Shown: positions 24,423-37,805 of the stretch, piece by piece
How the letters are laid out: every line of letters begins with the position of its first letter
Position numbering within the stretch: position 1 is the first letter of the stretch
Source: Aphrophora alni
Lineage: Eukaryota > Arthropoda > Insecta > Hemiptera > Aphrophoridae
Length of the DNA: 64,000 bases
Reading direction: 5' to 3'
Assembly (NCBI GenBank): GCA_963513935.1
Contig: OY740769.1
Location: 102,899,762-102,963,761, forward strand
Program-made: the position numbers and the translations under genes
The notes under the pieces: model-generated
Database searches by the model: none
The model's input: only the letters and a program-made list of their open reading frames with translations
Told to the model about the DNA's origin: nothing

Positions 24423-24794
24423 ACCGTCTGTTATTACTCCCCAGATAAAGTAGATCACGACCGACGAAGAGAATGTCTATTTGGTGCCTTTTCTGAACCT
24501 TATAGAATAAAGGCTACAAGGAAAGGAGAAGCTATGCTTTATCGAGGAGCATACGAAACGATTTCGAGTCTTCCCATTAAGAAGGTCATCTCCCAGGTTC
24601 ATGAAGATCGTGGTGTCAATTTATCCGGATAGAAAATAGATATTACTATTTCGGTTACGATTTTCTCTATGATAAGACCACTTTTTCAGTATCTCAGTTT
24701 CAAACCTGCCCTGCAAGTTGTAGTCCACAAAATTCATAATGGGCAACCGGACCAATTCTTCACAAAAACACTTGGTCTTTCAAGATATATTTAG
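24423..24794 (+). pseudogene. unidentified coding relic with one internal stop
   Basis: One plus-strand frame stays open for 122 codons, apart from a single TAG at 24630. No other frame here is open for long. The first part is charged: DHDRRRECLFGAFSEPYRIK, then GAYETISSLPIKKVISQVHE. The second contains FQYLSFKPALQVVVHKI and ends GLSRYI. The base composition is visibly less AT-rich than the flanks. An ACACCCTGTA word about 25 bases past the frame end resembles transposon termini nearby, so this is probably part of a mobile element. I do not recognise the family, and no good start codon is apparent. Confidence 0.5.
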
Positions 24795-26737
24795 GTTTCT
24801 TTTTTTCACTTTTTAGAACACCCTGTACCGGATCTAATTTCTAATAAATCGTGACTTAATTTTCATCGTTATAACAAAATAATAAATCATTATTCACTCA
24901 GACCTACACATTTAATATTGTGTTTAAAAAATTGCGAATTTTAAAACGCCATAACTTGTTTGTTTTTAAACAAAAATTAAACATCGAAAATGTCTTTAAG
25001 TATCTAAAATTTACTTATTATTATATGTAAAAATAATAATAGAAAAAAACATTTTGTAAATCACGTTCTGGTAATTTATCAAACGCTCTGTATAACCTAC
25101 GCAACTTTTTACCACTCTGTAGTTAGCCCAGGTTAATAGTTTAAAATTAAAGGACGAACATCTTACTATCTAAATCGGGGCCTAAGGGGGGGGGTTAATA
25201 TTAAGTCATATCTATATTTTTTAAACACTCTGCATATTAATAAAGGTTATCTAAAATTGTACTACTAGAGGAAACAATGCACAGTTGTTATACTACCTAT
25301 ACAATACAGTTTACTATTGCTGTAATGCGGAAACTTTTTTACCAACGGAAACCGTGTCCCTCTAGAGCCATAGAAGAAATCTCCAACGGTTACGTCAGAT
25401 ATCTGTTAAGTCGTGTTCTCAGGTTCCTAAAGGTGGTCATGGTGAGATGTCAAAACAAAAATTTATTTCGGCTCTGCTTAGTTCTGAAGTGAAACCTTGT
25501 ATCATTTTATTACTTTTACTTCTTCTCTAGTCGTGTTTAGTACAAAAAATGCATTCTTGACGAACATCCTACCTCAAAACTCTTCATAGAAACAAACAAT
25601 TGTCGAACCAAAATTTAAAAACTTTAATGGTGTTAAAATATCATGTGGCAGTGAAGTGTCTATATAAAATATAGTTATATTACCTAACTATAAATTTAAG
25701 GGCAAGTAAATGAAAATTACAACGTATTCTAATAGCCTAAATATACTACAAAGTCATTCAAGATTTAAACTACATATTATTTTGTTTACTGATAATATGT
25801 CGATCTAAAGTACACATCACTCAGTTTTAAGTATTTCCACCTGAGATCGACGTCTGCCATTCATTCAATCATGTTAGTGTATACTCACGAACATTGATTT
25901 TGGACAACTTTCACTTTCTAATGTACCTATTACAAAGAATGTTTTGAGATAGATTAGGAAATCGATTTTGTTTATTTCAATAACACGTTACTGAAGTTCA
26001 CAAAGTGATTTTTGGAATGATGTCCTCCTAACTTTCTACCTCTCTTTCGTGGAGTGAACCATAGTCAAATAGGGTGGATAAATTTTGATTAAATTTGGTA
26101 TGTGGGAAATTTTGACCACATCACCAGGAATTTTTCGTTTTTTGTACATCAAAACATTTCCCGATATTTATCATAATACCAAACACAAAATTACGATTTT
26201 TATAAAATTTAATATAATTTAGAAAAATTAAACTAAAGATAAAATAAAAGATTATCACCATTCCCACAAACATAAAGGTTTATCATAAAGCGAAAATAAA
26301 ATATGGACCACTATTTAAAAGAATGAATTTAAAAGAATATAATCAGTCTAAGGTACTTTGTTGAGATATGAAACAATTTAATGTAAATATCACTTACTGA
26401 AATATTGTGGTACACACGTAAATTAAACAACAAAAATCCTGGGTGCCTTTCAGATTATATTGGAATTTTCAAAATTATACGTCAAGTGAAATTTTCCTAT
26501 ATATAAACTTTAGCTTTTAGGTTGGGGCATAAAAGTTCACTTTCACCAAAATAAAAAGAGAAGTAAACATTTTGAGATTCATCTCCTTATACGGAGTCCA
26601 TAGATTATTCTACTTTTAAAAAGATAACTACAGAGAAAACGAGAAAGATTTACAATTTTTTGGATAGTTTATTTTGATAAATTAGATATAAAATTGTGTT
26701 TAATAAAAAATACTATCTTATATTCATTTTGTGAGAG
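24795..26737. other. AT-rich sequence, no gene
   Basis: AGAACACCCTGTACCGG (24817-24833) is the inverted form of the ACAGGGTGTTC end word at 42076. G9 lies at 25186-25194. A 71-codon plus frame (25277-25492) is unrecognised. Confidence 0.45.
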
Positions 26738-26830
26738 TTGCGGTGTACCTCAGTTAGTAAAATGCACTTTTAGTCAAACTAGTGAACTATCAAAGGTTAC
26801 GCAGATTCGAGACTGATTCCTGGCGTTTAA
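26738..26830 (+). mobile_element. tRNA-like SINE head
   Basis: The A-box-like TACCTCAGTTAGTAAAATGC lies near the start and the B-box-like AGATTCGAGACTG lies near the end (around 26807-26820). The spacing is about 15 bases longer than in a normal tRNA. Pairing of the arms is poor, so it is not a tRNA gene. It stands about 120 bp upstream of dispersed repeat R1 copy b and may be that element's pol III promoter. Confidence 0.6.
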
Positions 26831-26949
26831 ATGAATCTAGAGTAATATAATTTTGAAACTAAAAATCAACTTGGTATCGCTTACAATTTTGTTAACTATT
26901 TATCCAATAGGGACTTAATAGTGTTTTTTAGTGTCTAAGTTTGTTGTAA

Positions 26950-27115
26950 TCACGAGGTACCCTAGCGAAATCTACACTTTTCTTCTTCAAGTAGTTTTGG
27001 ATTGTATTGTTAAATTTTTGTTATCAAGTCTCTTTTGATCAACTCTTGTTCTCTTCTAACCCTAACGCTATTAGTGTATTCGAGGGCTTGGAGTCTTTAT
27101 TTTACTCTCTTTTCT
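26950..27115 (+). mobile_element. dispersed repeat R1, copy b
   Basis: Matches copies a and c through ATCTACACTTTTCTTC, CTTGTTCTCTTCTAACCCT, CTATTAGTGTATTCGAGG and GTCTTTATTTTAC. The central part is the most diverged of the five copies. Confidence 0.7.
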
Positions 27116-28142
27116 TCTTCTATTTTTAAGAAGATAACCTTGAGCTTAAATTATATATAATGTTAAATTAATAAATCAACTTCAATACAGTGTACTAATG
27201 TATACTACATTAATTATAATAAAATTTTAAAATTGTATTACAAAAATTCATACTCCTAATATAATATAATGAAAACTGTTTATAATAAATTAGTTTTGTT
27301 TTTATGATTTGTAACTTTTATTTATAAATGGGGATTGTTAAATATGAATATCCTTGGGACTGTTTTATTATTATTATTATTATTATTATTTATAATAATT
27401 AACTATTTAATAGTGGAAAAATAATTTCTTATATATATTGACACAGTTACAACGTAAACAAAAAAATACTGGGACGTATCAAAATTACCCATGGAAAAGT
27501 ACTTATAGGGATTAAGGTTTGTTTTGCAAATATTGGCATGATATTTATTGTAAATAAAACCATTGTTATACATTTTTCATTGAATCATTGTCGATGATAC
27601 ATATAAATGTCTAAACCGTGGTAACTTGCAATGCAACTGTAAAATTAAACTATTAATTGATTAAAAAGGTTCAAAGTGTAAAGTGCTTTGTTTATTTTTG
27701 TATCGTCCTCTGTCTGGAAAAATTCATTTCAATGCCAAAAAATATAAATCGAATGTAGTTGTTAGTAGTTTGTATTTTTAAAGAGCGGATGTTCTAGACA
27801 TGTAACCTACGGAGAAGAAATAAGTTTTCACCTGTTCATTTAGGTTATAGAATTGTTTATTGGAGGTCCACAAACACTAAAAATCTGTATTTTCTTCAAT
27901 TAGTTGAAAATATTTTATTGAAATAATTCAAAATAACGATAGAATAAATTTATTTTTCGCAGCTTGGTTATACTTCCAGTTAGATTTCTTTTTAAATAAG
28001 ATGCTGAGTATTTTGTATTGAATATGTTGATAGTTATCAGCAGTATTAAGTCCACATAACTTGTTACTCCGTTTTGGAATTCAACTTTTAGCTCCCAGAT
28101 CAAAACTAACAACTTTTATTAAATACTATTCATAACACGCTC

Positions 28143-28194
<52 letters not shown>

Positions 28195-28732
28195 GAATTA
28201 CCACATAATTTTAAGATTTTATATTTAAAAGAAAGTTTAGACCGAATTTAGAGAAAGGCGAGACGTTGCGTAATATCTATAGATAATTAACTATTTTTAA
28301 TTCTATTATAACTAAGGGTAGTAATCTAAAATAGTACAAAGGTAGGCGATCATTTTGTTCTATTTATTTACGTAAAGTCGCAACTGAATTAATAAATTGA
28401 CTTATCCCTAATTTTGTATTTACTTAAATAAATATCGTAAATAATCTATATAGCTAATGGTTGGATGTGAAAACACTGTTTGCTTTGAACACCTTACTAG
28501 AAACCAAACATCCTTTTAATATGTTATTTTATTCCACAAGTTTTTAGTTTTAAATTGTTCAACTAATAGTAACTTTTGAAACAGGTTATACCTAAAGAAG
28601 TTATAAAATATTTTAAATGTTTAATCGTATTTTGAAGTACAATACACTTTAAAAAACTTGTTTTAGTAAATAAAAACTGAGTACGTAATATGTTTAGTTG
28701 TAAGAAAGAAAAAATAAAACATTAAATTTAAA
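27116..28732. other. AT-rich sequence, no gene
   Basis: Contains (TTA)9 at 27365-27391 and the AT run at 28146-28193. No coding or transposon relics are recognised. Confidence 0.5.
28146..28193. repeat. (AT)24 microsatellite
   Basis: Uninterrupted dinucleotide run of 48 bp. Confidence 0.97.
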
Positions 28733-29404
28733 TATACAGGTTGTCCTGGAATTCTCTGGACACAGGTACATTGTATTATTACTTGGGTAAAGACAAACAC
28801 ATTTTACCATTTGAACATGGCTCTCCAGTGCCTATTTGTCCATCTATCTGTCTATGGACAATATAGTGTCTATCCGTTTGTGTTATTCATTTTAATGTTC
28901 ATATTTAAAATATTACAGAACGGAATTCAATCGAAATTGAGTAAACTGTTTATGACGACAGGACATATCATCGATAAGGTTTAATTACCTCTTACAATTT
29001 CAAAATGACGGCCATTCAAAATTTTTAATTTTTTAATGGCTCAAAAACTATAAATTTTAAAAAAATCTACAAGATCACTTTTTTACTATATTTTATTAAA
29101 AACCTAACTTTTTTAAATTTTTTGAAATGGAGTTATAAATAACCGAGATAATGCATTTTGTGTGTGACCGGACACATCTCATCTTTGATTTAATTTAATA
29201 AACCTATCAGTATACAGTTGACTCAAGTTTGATTGAATTTGAATACTTTTTTTAATATGAACAATAAAGTAAAAAACACAGATAGAGAGACAGATGGACA
29301 AATATGCAAGGGAGACCCATGTTCAAATCGTAAAATGTGTTTGCCTTGACCCAAGGAATAACGTAATATTCCTGTATCCACAGAGTTCCGGGACACCTTG
29401 TATA
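28733..29404. mobile_element. 672-bp element with long terminal inverted repeats
   Basis: The left end reads TATACAGGTTGTCCTGGAAT and the inverted right end reads TATACAAGGTGTCCCGGAAC. The arms continue to match for about 125 bp through ACTTGGGTAAAGACAAACAC, ATTTTACCATTTGAACATGG and ATTTGTCCATCTATCTGTCT, with roughly 80-85% identity by eye. The interior is AT-rich without a transposase, so this is a non-autonomous MITE or fold-back type element. A 63-codon frame (29223-29414, minus) is the right arm. The interior word ATAACTCCATTT (inverted) also occurs near 42170. Confidence 0.9.
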
Positions 29405-29974
29405 ATACCGGCATACAATAACTATAATATTGTTACAATCAGTTTCAATAGCATCTAGAGACCATTTAATCAGTATTCAGCAAAGGTGAAACCATTAAAC
29501 ACATTTTTCTAAGGAGACACTATAAATAAAGCCCATATATCTCACACGCCCACATACAACTCCACTGGGATTTGCATATAGTGTAGTTAGTCATAAAACT
29601 ATATTACTAATATCAGCACAAGTGCATGGGTGGTCTAACATTATATCGTCACAAGGGCGATGTTAATGTTGACTTGTTATATAGATTTGTTTGCGTGTAA
29701 CGTTACCTCCCTGCTTGTATCTATTGAAGCCTTTTGACAGTGATTTACATCTGTCGTCTTAGCCCGTGTACTTGGAGATTTTAATGAGCGATATGATTGA
29801 TTCTTTTAGAATATCGAAGCGAGAACTTGCACGGACATAAATTGTTGGACTTTGACAGTTAATATGCAATATTACTAATGTCGGATATGTTTTAATAAGC
29901 AAGTTTTTTTTTTAATGGGACCATTGTTCTCTTTAGAACTATTAAAAAAATTAAAAAATAGGTAATAAATCTCC

Positions 29975-29999
29975 TTTTTTTTTTTTTTTTTTTTTTTTT
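29975..29999. repeat. T25 homopolymer
   Basis: Twenty-five consecutive T. It would suit the tail of a minus-strand retroposon, but none is identifiable to the left. Confidence 0.95.
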
Positions 30000-31860
30000 A
30001 TAGAAATTAATTTTTTTTTGGAAAGAGTTCACTTTAATGTCAAAATAGTGGATCAAAATTTGTTTATGATTTGTTCTCTACTTTACTATCACCCTGTATA
30101 TATATATCGGACTTTAAAGTTAATTGAAGTTCCTTATAGCTGTAACGATGAAGTTACACAACATAAATAAATTAGAGACATAAATTTATGGAATTTATTT
30201 CAATACAACTTTATTATGATTTCTTTGCACCAAGTACATGAATTTAACTCATTTAATTTCACCTAGAACATTTTGACAACTACTAAAAGAATTTTGAAGA
30301 TTTACAGCACATTAAAATTTGTCAAACTTTCGAGGTACCGTTATAAAACAATCTAATAATCATCTTTATTAAAATAGACTAGGATTGATTTAGTAACTAA
30401 ATAAAAACTGTAAGCAGTATTTTCCAACAATTTTGTTTCGCGTTATAGAAAAGAACACAATGAACTGTGGATAAAAATTGCGTTAGTCTGGGTTATTTTT
30501 GGAATTTGTACGAACCTTAATTTTCTTTTGTTCACTGTTTGAGACGTTTGTTTAATTTATAAATCTTCACATTTCACCATTAATTGATCGAAATAATTTT
30601 GTCCCGACTTGAAGATATTCGATAGTCGACAACCATAGTTAATGTCTTCTTTTTAAAGATAATCACTACCATCTAATTCTGACAAGATTGGGATCAGTAC
30701 ACTTTATTTTGATCTCTTCAGCAAAGTTTTATGGAAACCGTTAAAGATGTTTTTTTTTCATTTTGTTAAAACATTTATCTTCTCAAAAATGGCAATTTAC
30801 CGGGAAAAAAAATTAAATATATATCCATATAATGTTCTCATATCAAGTTTGTTGAAATTCGGATCAGTTCACATATTTGGGCTGCAAAGCACTTCACAGA
30901 CTTGTCAAATTGATATAATAATACTTAAAAACGAATATTTCCCCGATAGATTTTTCAACACATACACAACTTTCTCTAAATTACTTAAATTTGAAAAAGA
31001 AAAAAAATTAACTCAATTCTTTAAAATAAATTGGATAGATGCATTTCTCTCAACCTTGGGTTTAATATAAAGGTCAATATCTCAAACCAATGTGGCTATT
31101 TGATAGGAAAATAAAACTAAGGTTCAGAAGGAAAGACAATAAAACGACTTTTCATATTGAACATGTTATTAAACAATGAAATTTAGTATCAATTTTGAGA
31201 GGGACTTGCAAAGCACACTTTTGTATATGTGGATACTAAAAATGACATATCGCTTATGCATTCAGTTGATTTATGACTTTCTAAAGTTAGCATTTGTGTA
31301 ATTTTTTTTTTAAAAAAAGGCATTAATTCTACTACAACGCCCTCTATCTAATTATTTTAAACATTCGTCAAGTAGAGGATAGGCACTATAGAGAAATAGA
31401 AATAGATTGAATAATAAATAACTAACATGATTTATAAATCGAATATTAGTTGACATTTTTAGTTTAAGTTATGGCTTCAATATTTGTTCATAGATTTACT
31501 TTAAAAACTGTTTTTGGATGACAGTGGAAGAGTTTATTCAGTTATTGAAAATTAATAAGAACTACTATTAGGAGGTATGCACCGAAATGGACTTTCGAAC
31601 AGATGGTTACCATAGCAATACATACTGTTTTTACAGTCAATAACTATTAACCTCAATTTTTACATTTCTTTAAAAGTAATTAATCGATCAAATATTTTGA
31701 ATATGTTCTTACCTATTTATCATCAAAAACCAAATGTTTTCAACAAATACTTTAATATAAACATAACTACGTTTCAATGACTACTCTGACATCTTGATTT
31801 GTTTACATTTAAACAAACTTTGTTTAATTCAAAGAAAACAGGTCGTTTACATGTAATTAA

Positions 31861-31885
31861 CTGAGGATGGCTTAACGATTGAAAC
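31861..31885 (+). repeat. hairpin motif, degenerate copy
   Basis: CTGAGGAT, then GGCTTAACGATT, then GAAAC. The two conserved blocks are present but the intervening stem hardly pairs. The middle resembles GACTTAATCATT of the copy at 22299. Confidence 0.5.
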
Positions 31886-32371
31886 ATTTTGTTAACAATG
31901 AGTACACTTGCTTTCATTTGATGATTGGATATTCAACATGTGTATTCTTGTTTAATTTTTTTTTCAATATTATCATTAAATGTTTCTAATTTTACTGATG
32001 AATTTGTTTATTAAAAACGGAATAAATTAATTGTATATTGTAAAAAGTAATAAAATATCAAACTTTTTTAATTGTTTATGTTTTTTCATTGTTGAAAAAG
32101 TAAATTGTAAGAAGTTTTTTTATGAAAATGATTTCATACGCAATTTTTTATTGTCTTTGTTATAATTACCCAATTCCCTCATTATCATTTTTTGGTTATT
32201 ATATGAAAAGCTCACAAACTGACCCTAAAAACCAATTGACCTCTAAGTTATCCAAGGAAGAAAACCTATTTAAATGAAACCTGTCATGCATAAATAAATT
32301 TGTCCGCTATATGACGAGTTGTTTGGTAAACGCCAAGAAACGCAAATGCCGAAGAAGAAGAATTTTATGAC

Positions 32372-32440
32372 AGCTAGCCGTTGTAACAAGTTAATAAAGA
32401 AATAAACCAAGACGTTGCGACATCTGGTGGTAGACTAAGA
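32372..32440 (+). repeat. dispersed repeat pair, copy 2
   Basis: AACAAGTTAATAAAG followed by GACGTTGCGACATCTGGTGG matches 9835-9900. The phrase CGACATCTGGTGG is of a kind often seen at insect retroposon ends. Confidence 0.5.
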
Positions 32441-35400
32441 ATGTCCGACTTGAAATCGTAAATCTGCCGGTTTTTCAGTTCTTCGAAACATTATACTTAG
32501 TGATGTTTAAGTAAGAGAATGAAAGAGGTAAAAAGTTGTTTACTGATTTAAGTTGAAAATTAAATTGTACGTCTTATTTAATATCTTGTATTTATATAGA
32601 GAGAACATCATGCTTTACTGAGAATTGTTAATACAATTAAATTTAATTGCAATACTGTGCTTCATAATTAACTTACACTTATAAACTTTACAACTATGAA
32701 CTCTATTTGAAAATAATGTAGACTTTTTTTGTACAATTATATTTGTTGATGTAAAATAAATAAGCTATACGAAATTATATATTGAACCTCTTTATTTATA
32801 TATTTCTCACTAACAAATGAATTAATTGTATAAAATAAATTGAGTGTCTAAAAAGTCCCGTGATGGATATATTTATGTACTACTAAACAAGGTATAATAC
32901 TTCTGGATGTGTTTATGGCATAAATAAAACTTGCGTACTTTTGGCATATAAATGATTATTTGTTTGAGTAAGATGATGATCTTTAACATTGAGGTTTTTT
33001 TTTTTTATTTATTTTTTTTAAAGTCCTATTATAATGAAGTATTACCCTATGGTAAATCATAATCCTGTTTAACTTAGGAATTATCAAGTTTCCTAGATAC
33101 GATTAAGAAAAAGTTTATAAAATGGAAACTACTTTTATTTTTATTTTAAAAAATGTTGTATTATATAAAAAGTAATTTTATTTGTAATTGTTTATATAGA
33201 CGTGGAAAATTTACTAAATCTATCGGTCAGTCTTTCTTAGTTAAAGGTATTTAACTGTTGGAGAATTATTTGGACATCAGTAAATATCAAAATATAATAC
33301 GAAATGCGATGTTTTTTGTACATAATTCTTGGAGGAAAATTTAAAATAATTCTTTTTGTTTTTTAACTTTAAATGGTCGTTCAGAATAATACTGCATCAC
33401 AATCGTTAACCTTGATTTCGATAACATTAAATTATTGTATTTTTCTTGTAGTACATTTTATCAAACTTTGACACTAAAGTAATATATATTTCGCCAACAA
33501 ATTTTGGAAGTAAAACCACCTTTTATGTATGCATTGTAAATACAATGGTGAAATGAAACCACTGTTGAGGTATATACAAAGTAACATTTTATATAAAAAA
33601 AAGTTTATTCCTTATTAACATAAGGAATAATAATTGAAAATAAACAATAAATACTATAACAATGCACATTTAAAATAAACAGCCTTACATTTATTTACAT
33701 CTATTATTTTTGTACTAATTTATCAGTTGTTTAACTCCTCCATATAAAACTCATGTAAAATAATATTGTAAATTGATAAAACAAAAAAATTGACAAATTA
33801 GAGTTAAATAATTTTGAGGGAAATTATAATATGAATATTCTATGTAATACGATTTCAGTTATGAAAATGTTAACAGTCCGAGCTATGAAATGTTCATTGA
33901 TGTTATAAAAATATCTAATTTGGTAATACTTAGTATGCATCTAGATTCATAATTTAAATTATAATGAGTGAACGTCTTAGGACGGCAATCTTAGAAGGAA
34001 TTTTTTTTTAGATACAAGTTTATGGTATGAAAGAAAATGATATTATTAATTATTTTTATGTTATTTTGGAGATCATTTGAAGGTTTACTCAATTTTCTTA
34101 AATGAAAGCCTATTTCTTGTTTTGATTTTTCGTTCTTTTGCAAAACAAATCTTTTCGAGAACATATTCTTGAATTTCTCCAAATTATTTGTTAAATACCT
34201 TGTAAAATTGAAAGGATTAAAACATTTTTCAGGAGAAGTTTTCTTAATGATGTACAAACATTTATATAAATTTCTATTTAAACCAATTTAATTGCACTTA
34301 AAAAGACATGAAATATGTAGATCAAATAAAGAATGAATAATGACATTTTAAAATTTCCCATAAGAACCAAAACATTTTGTCTAAACCATTATTTTTTTTT
34401 GAAGAAAACTCCAAAGTACAATTCGTATAAATCTAAAAACCACTAAGTCAGTGGATTGTTTACAGCAACTTTAATTTAGTAGTGTTTTCCTACTGTATTA
34501 TTATTAGTAGTATTATTACGTAATACTAACAAATTTAAGTTTTCTACAATCGACAGGTTGGAATTTTATTATCGAACTCCCGCGTTTTATATTTAGGTAA
34601 AAAGGTAAATAACTACTTGGACCAGTTTCGTTTTCGTCTTAGAAATCAAAAATATGTTTTGTGAATTTCTAAAAGAGAGCAGGTTTTTATTTATAAAATA
34701 ATATTTTTCTATCTTAACTTTTAATGTAAACGTCTTATAACAGTTCCAAAAAAATATAATTGTGTAAAACGTTAAAAAAAATTTCTACCAATGATGTCCA
34801 AAATGGTTTTGTATGATAAAAAATAACAAACGTAAAACTAAAAACTAAATGTTTAATCACAAAAACAGGATTTTTTTTATCTACAATTTCAATTAATCTT
34901 CTTTCCACAGTTTATTTCAAATAGGCAATTTTGGTACTCACGTTGACTTTTTATACACGATTATTTAAAAAAAAAAAAACCTTCTGATCATTTCAAAAGG
35001 AGGACAATTGAAACGAGTTTTAATTAGTATATTTATAAGTTCTTAAATACACCTGGTGTTATAAAAGTAACACATAGTTATCCAATCTTACACTTTATAA
35101 TTATAGTCTTTTTATTAAAAAGAACACATATGTAAAACGAAATCTGACTTATCGGTATTCTAACGCAGACAGTTGAACATATTTCCTTACAATGTGCAGT
35201 ACAATAATCTGTTTCCGAACACTATTAGAGAGTAAAGTGTTCCACACCTGTTCTTAGAGTTGACAGTTATGAGCACTTGGATGCAGCTGTTCACAGCGCT
35301 TAATGTCACTTTACGATTCTACTGCACCGACTTATGCACATTTCCTTGGATTATTCTGACTTAAATCATACGAGCTCCCTTTAACTGCTTCACTTCTATT

Positions 35401-35567
35401 TGTAGATGGTTTACAGTTGTAAGTATTGATTTTAGAATACTATTACAAGAGTTATATTTGTGTTGTACTTGTTTGATCCTTACAGAATCTTAGTGTTTGT
35501 TTTGATCGATAGTGCAAATAGAGCCACAAATATTTGTGTGCATGTACCTTTCGTAGATTTATTATGC
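32441..35567. other. AT-rich sequence, no gene
   Basis: An 88-codon minus frame (33991-34257) is Lys/Asn-rich and unrecognised. 35160-35560 is somewhat less AT-rich, without a recognisable product. Confidence 0.45.
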
Positions 35568-35591
35568 GTTTCGAACACACTTCATCTTCAG
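35568..35591 (-). repeat. hairpin motif, minus strand
   Basis: On the minus strand: CTGAAGAT, stem GAA-GTGTG-TTC, GAAAC, followed by GC. Stand-alone copy; no inverted partner is visible within several hundred bases. Confidence 0.7.
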
Positions 35592-35841
35592 AAGATATGT
35601 GTATTATTATTATTATTTTCCCCATAACTCATTTACGTAATACTTCGTTACGTCTCCCTATTTCACTAATTATTCTTACTAACTCATTTTAACTCGAAAT
35701 ACTTCAACTGGGGTATAACATATGGTACTCTAATAACATCAACCCTTGGGTGTTTAGGACTACCGATAACTTAACCCATTACAACACGAATTTATCTATT
35801 TTTATAATATCCAGAATCCCATGTTAACTCACAGTTACTTT

Positions 35842-35894
35842 ACTGTTTACAGTTCCTTCACTGTTCACAGTTCCAAGTAACTGTTCACAGTTCC
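35842..35894. repeat. short tandem repeat ACTGTTCACAGTTCC
   Basis: Three copies of about 18-20 bp starting at 35842, 35860 and 35880. Each contains ACTGTTYACAGT, itself nearly palindromic. Confidence 0.85.
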
Positions 35895-36472
35895 TGTATA
35901 TACCACACTCTAACTTTCGCTCCCTTTGTCTACTGTCCCACGTCCTTTTGCCGGTATCTGGTTCCAACAGTCGTTTTGTGCTTACCTCGCATGTTTAAAG
36001 CGTCTTCACATGTGTTCACTACGTTCCGTTCATTTAATTGTCAGATTCTAGAAAGAGTTATTTTAAGAAGAGTATCGCTAACATGTTACTTTTTGTTTTT
36101 AATTAATTATCCTCTAACAGTATAATTAAATGATGATGAAAATCGAATTTGCATGAAACTTATTAAATTTTTGGAAGAAACTATAAAATGTTGGCAAAAA
36201 TCTATTTAATTTTTACGTCATTTAAAAGTATCGGGTAATATTCACACAGCATAGGATACCTATGGTTTAGGCTCATTCCACATTTAAATTACTAGTTACA
36301 GAAAGTGTTGTATACTTTTTTTTTTAAATTGCGATAAGTAATCTTTTAACCGTAAAATCATTGACCAAATTTTAAAATCGAGGGTGAATTTATTGTTTGT
36401 TCAATATTTTTCAAGCTTATTTGAAAGTTTATTTTTGTTTATACGTACTATTTGTGTACAAAATTTTTCCAC

Positions 36473-36510
<38 letters not shown>

Positions 36511-37805
36511 AGAAACTTTCATCTGAGACCTTTCATCTGAGACATTATTTTCCAAATTAATTAACACAATATTTGGAGATCCCCTTAGAGGATAGTTATT
36601 TGGAAACAAAAATAGTTATGTACCACTGTTGAACCGTTCATCACATGTCTGACCAAATGGCATTGTATAGCATTACCGTGAGAAGATAAATTACATGGTA
36701 CCTTAAGAATATGTTCTAGTTGTTGCCGACCTCATCGTCCATGCTATTTATACAAATATGTTCACTGACCCAATGGATAAAATAAAATATAAAGGCAAAT
36801 TTGCTGTACACCTAAATGATATAAATATAAATTGAAAAGGTAAATTTGGCCTCCCTATTGCATGGAAATATAATCTATCTTATCTGCCTGAAAGAGGAAG
36901 TTGTAGATAATGATATTTATACTTTTCTTAAGAATTATACAGAGCACATGAACTACGAATATCGCCTCAAGTTCCCAAGAAATGTTCTCAATGTAGGGAC
37001 ATAAAACATATTATCTTTTAATACACTGCCCAAAAAACAATCTCCCACAAATAGGAATACCTGTTTTTTATAGCTAAAACATTTGGACTTGTCTCTAGAC
37101 AAAATAAATGCATTTGTTTCAACTGTAATTTGTATTTGATTAAATAATATAATCAACTGTAATGAGCTTCACATTTGGAAATGTCAATCGCAAATGAATA
37201 AAAACCCAATTACAACAAAAAACACTAAACTTTATCTCTTCAACACAAATATTAAATTTCAAAACTTATAAGACTACCTACTAAATTGAAGTAATTGTAT
37301 ATATTTGAAATTAATTAATTATGCTATCTATTATCGTGTACAAAATAGATATATAACATCCATGGTCCAAATTGATTTTAAACCAATAATCTTGTCCAGA
37401 GACAGTATGTACCCAAATTTAATACACGGTAAAAGAACTGTTTATCTATAACAAATTTTTTTAATAGATTTCAGCACATTGTAAAGCTTTTTAAATAGAA
37501 AAATATGTGTTCTGGTTCACTAGTAAATAAAATAATGGAGTACAAAACAGGTTTATCCGCTGGTAAAACTATTGTAAAATAGATATGGCTCTGAAAATGG
37601 TCATAGGTAAAGAAATAATATTTTGTGACATTTCACACTTGGCATATGTTTTTACAATAAAAATTAAGGAATACTTTTTGCGTTTTATTTTATTTTTAGA
37701 AATAAATAAATGTAAGATTTAGTAACTTTTTGTAGTGTTTTGAACAATAATTTTTTTTAATGTATTAATACATTTCTAAACTGTAATATAAAGAACCTTT
37801 AGGGC
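35895..37805. other. AT-rich sequence, no confirmed gene
   Basis: A34 at 36476-36509 is followed by two copies of CTTTCATCTGAGAC (36517 and 36531). A 39-codon open frame around 36715-36830 contains DPMDKIKYKGKFAVHLNDI; it is too short to interpret. Confidence 0.4.
36476..36509. repeat. A34 homopolymer
   Basis: The longest A run in the window. Possibly a retroposon tail, with no recognisable body. Confidence 0.95.

Larger units (their letters stand above)
29405..32371. other. AT-rich sequence, no gene
   Basis: Holds T25 at 29975-29999, CACCCTGTATATATAT near 30090 (a transposon-end word), and a 107-codon plus frame at 30747-31070. That frame is Phe/Lys/Ile-rich, begins in a T-rich tract and is not recognised. 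Confidence 0.4.

Noticed and set aside
26738..26830. Functional tRNA gene
   Set aside because: Box spacing is too long and the arms do not pair; interpreted as a SINE head.
30747..31070. 107-codon plus-strand frame as a gene
   Set aside because: Begins in a T-rich tract, composition tracks base composition, no domain recognised.
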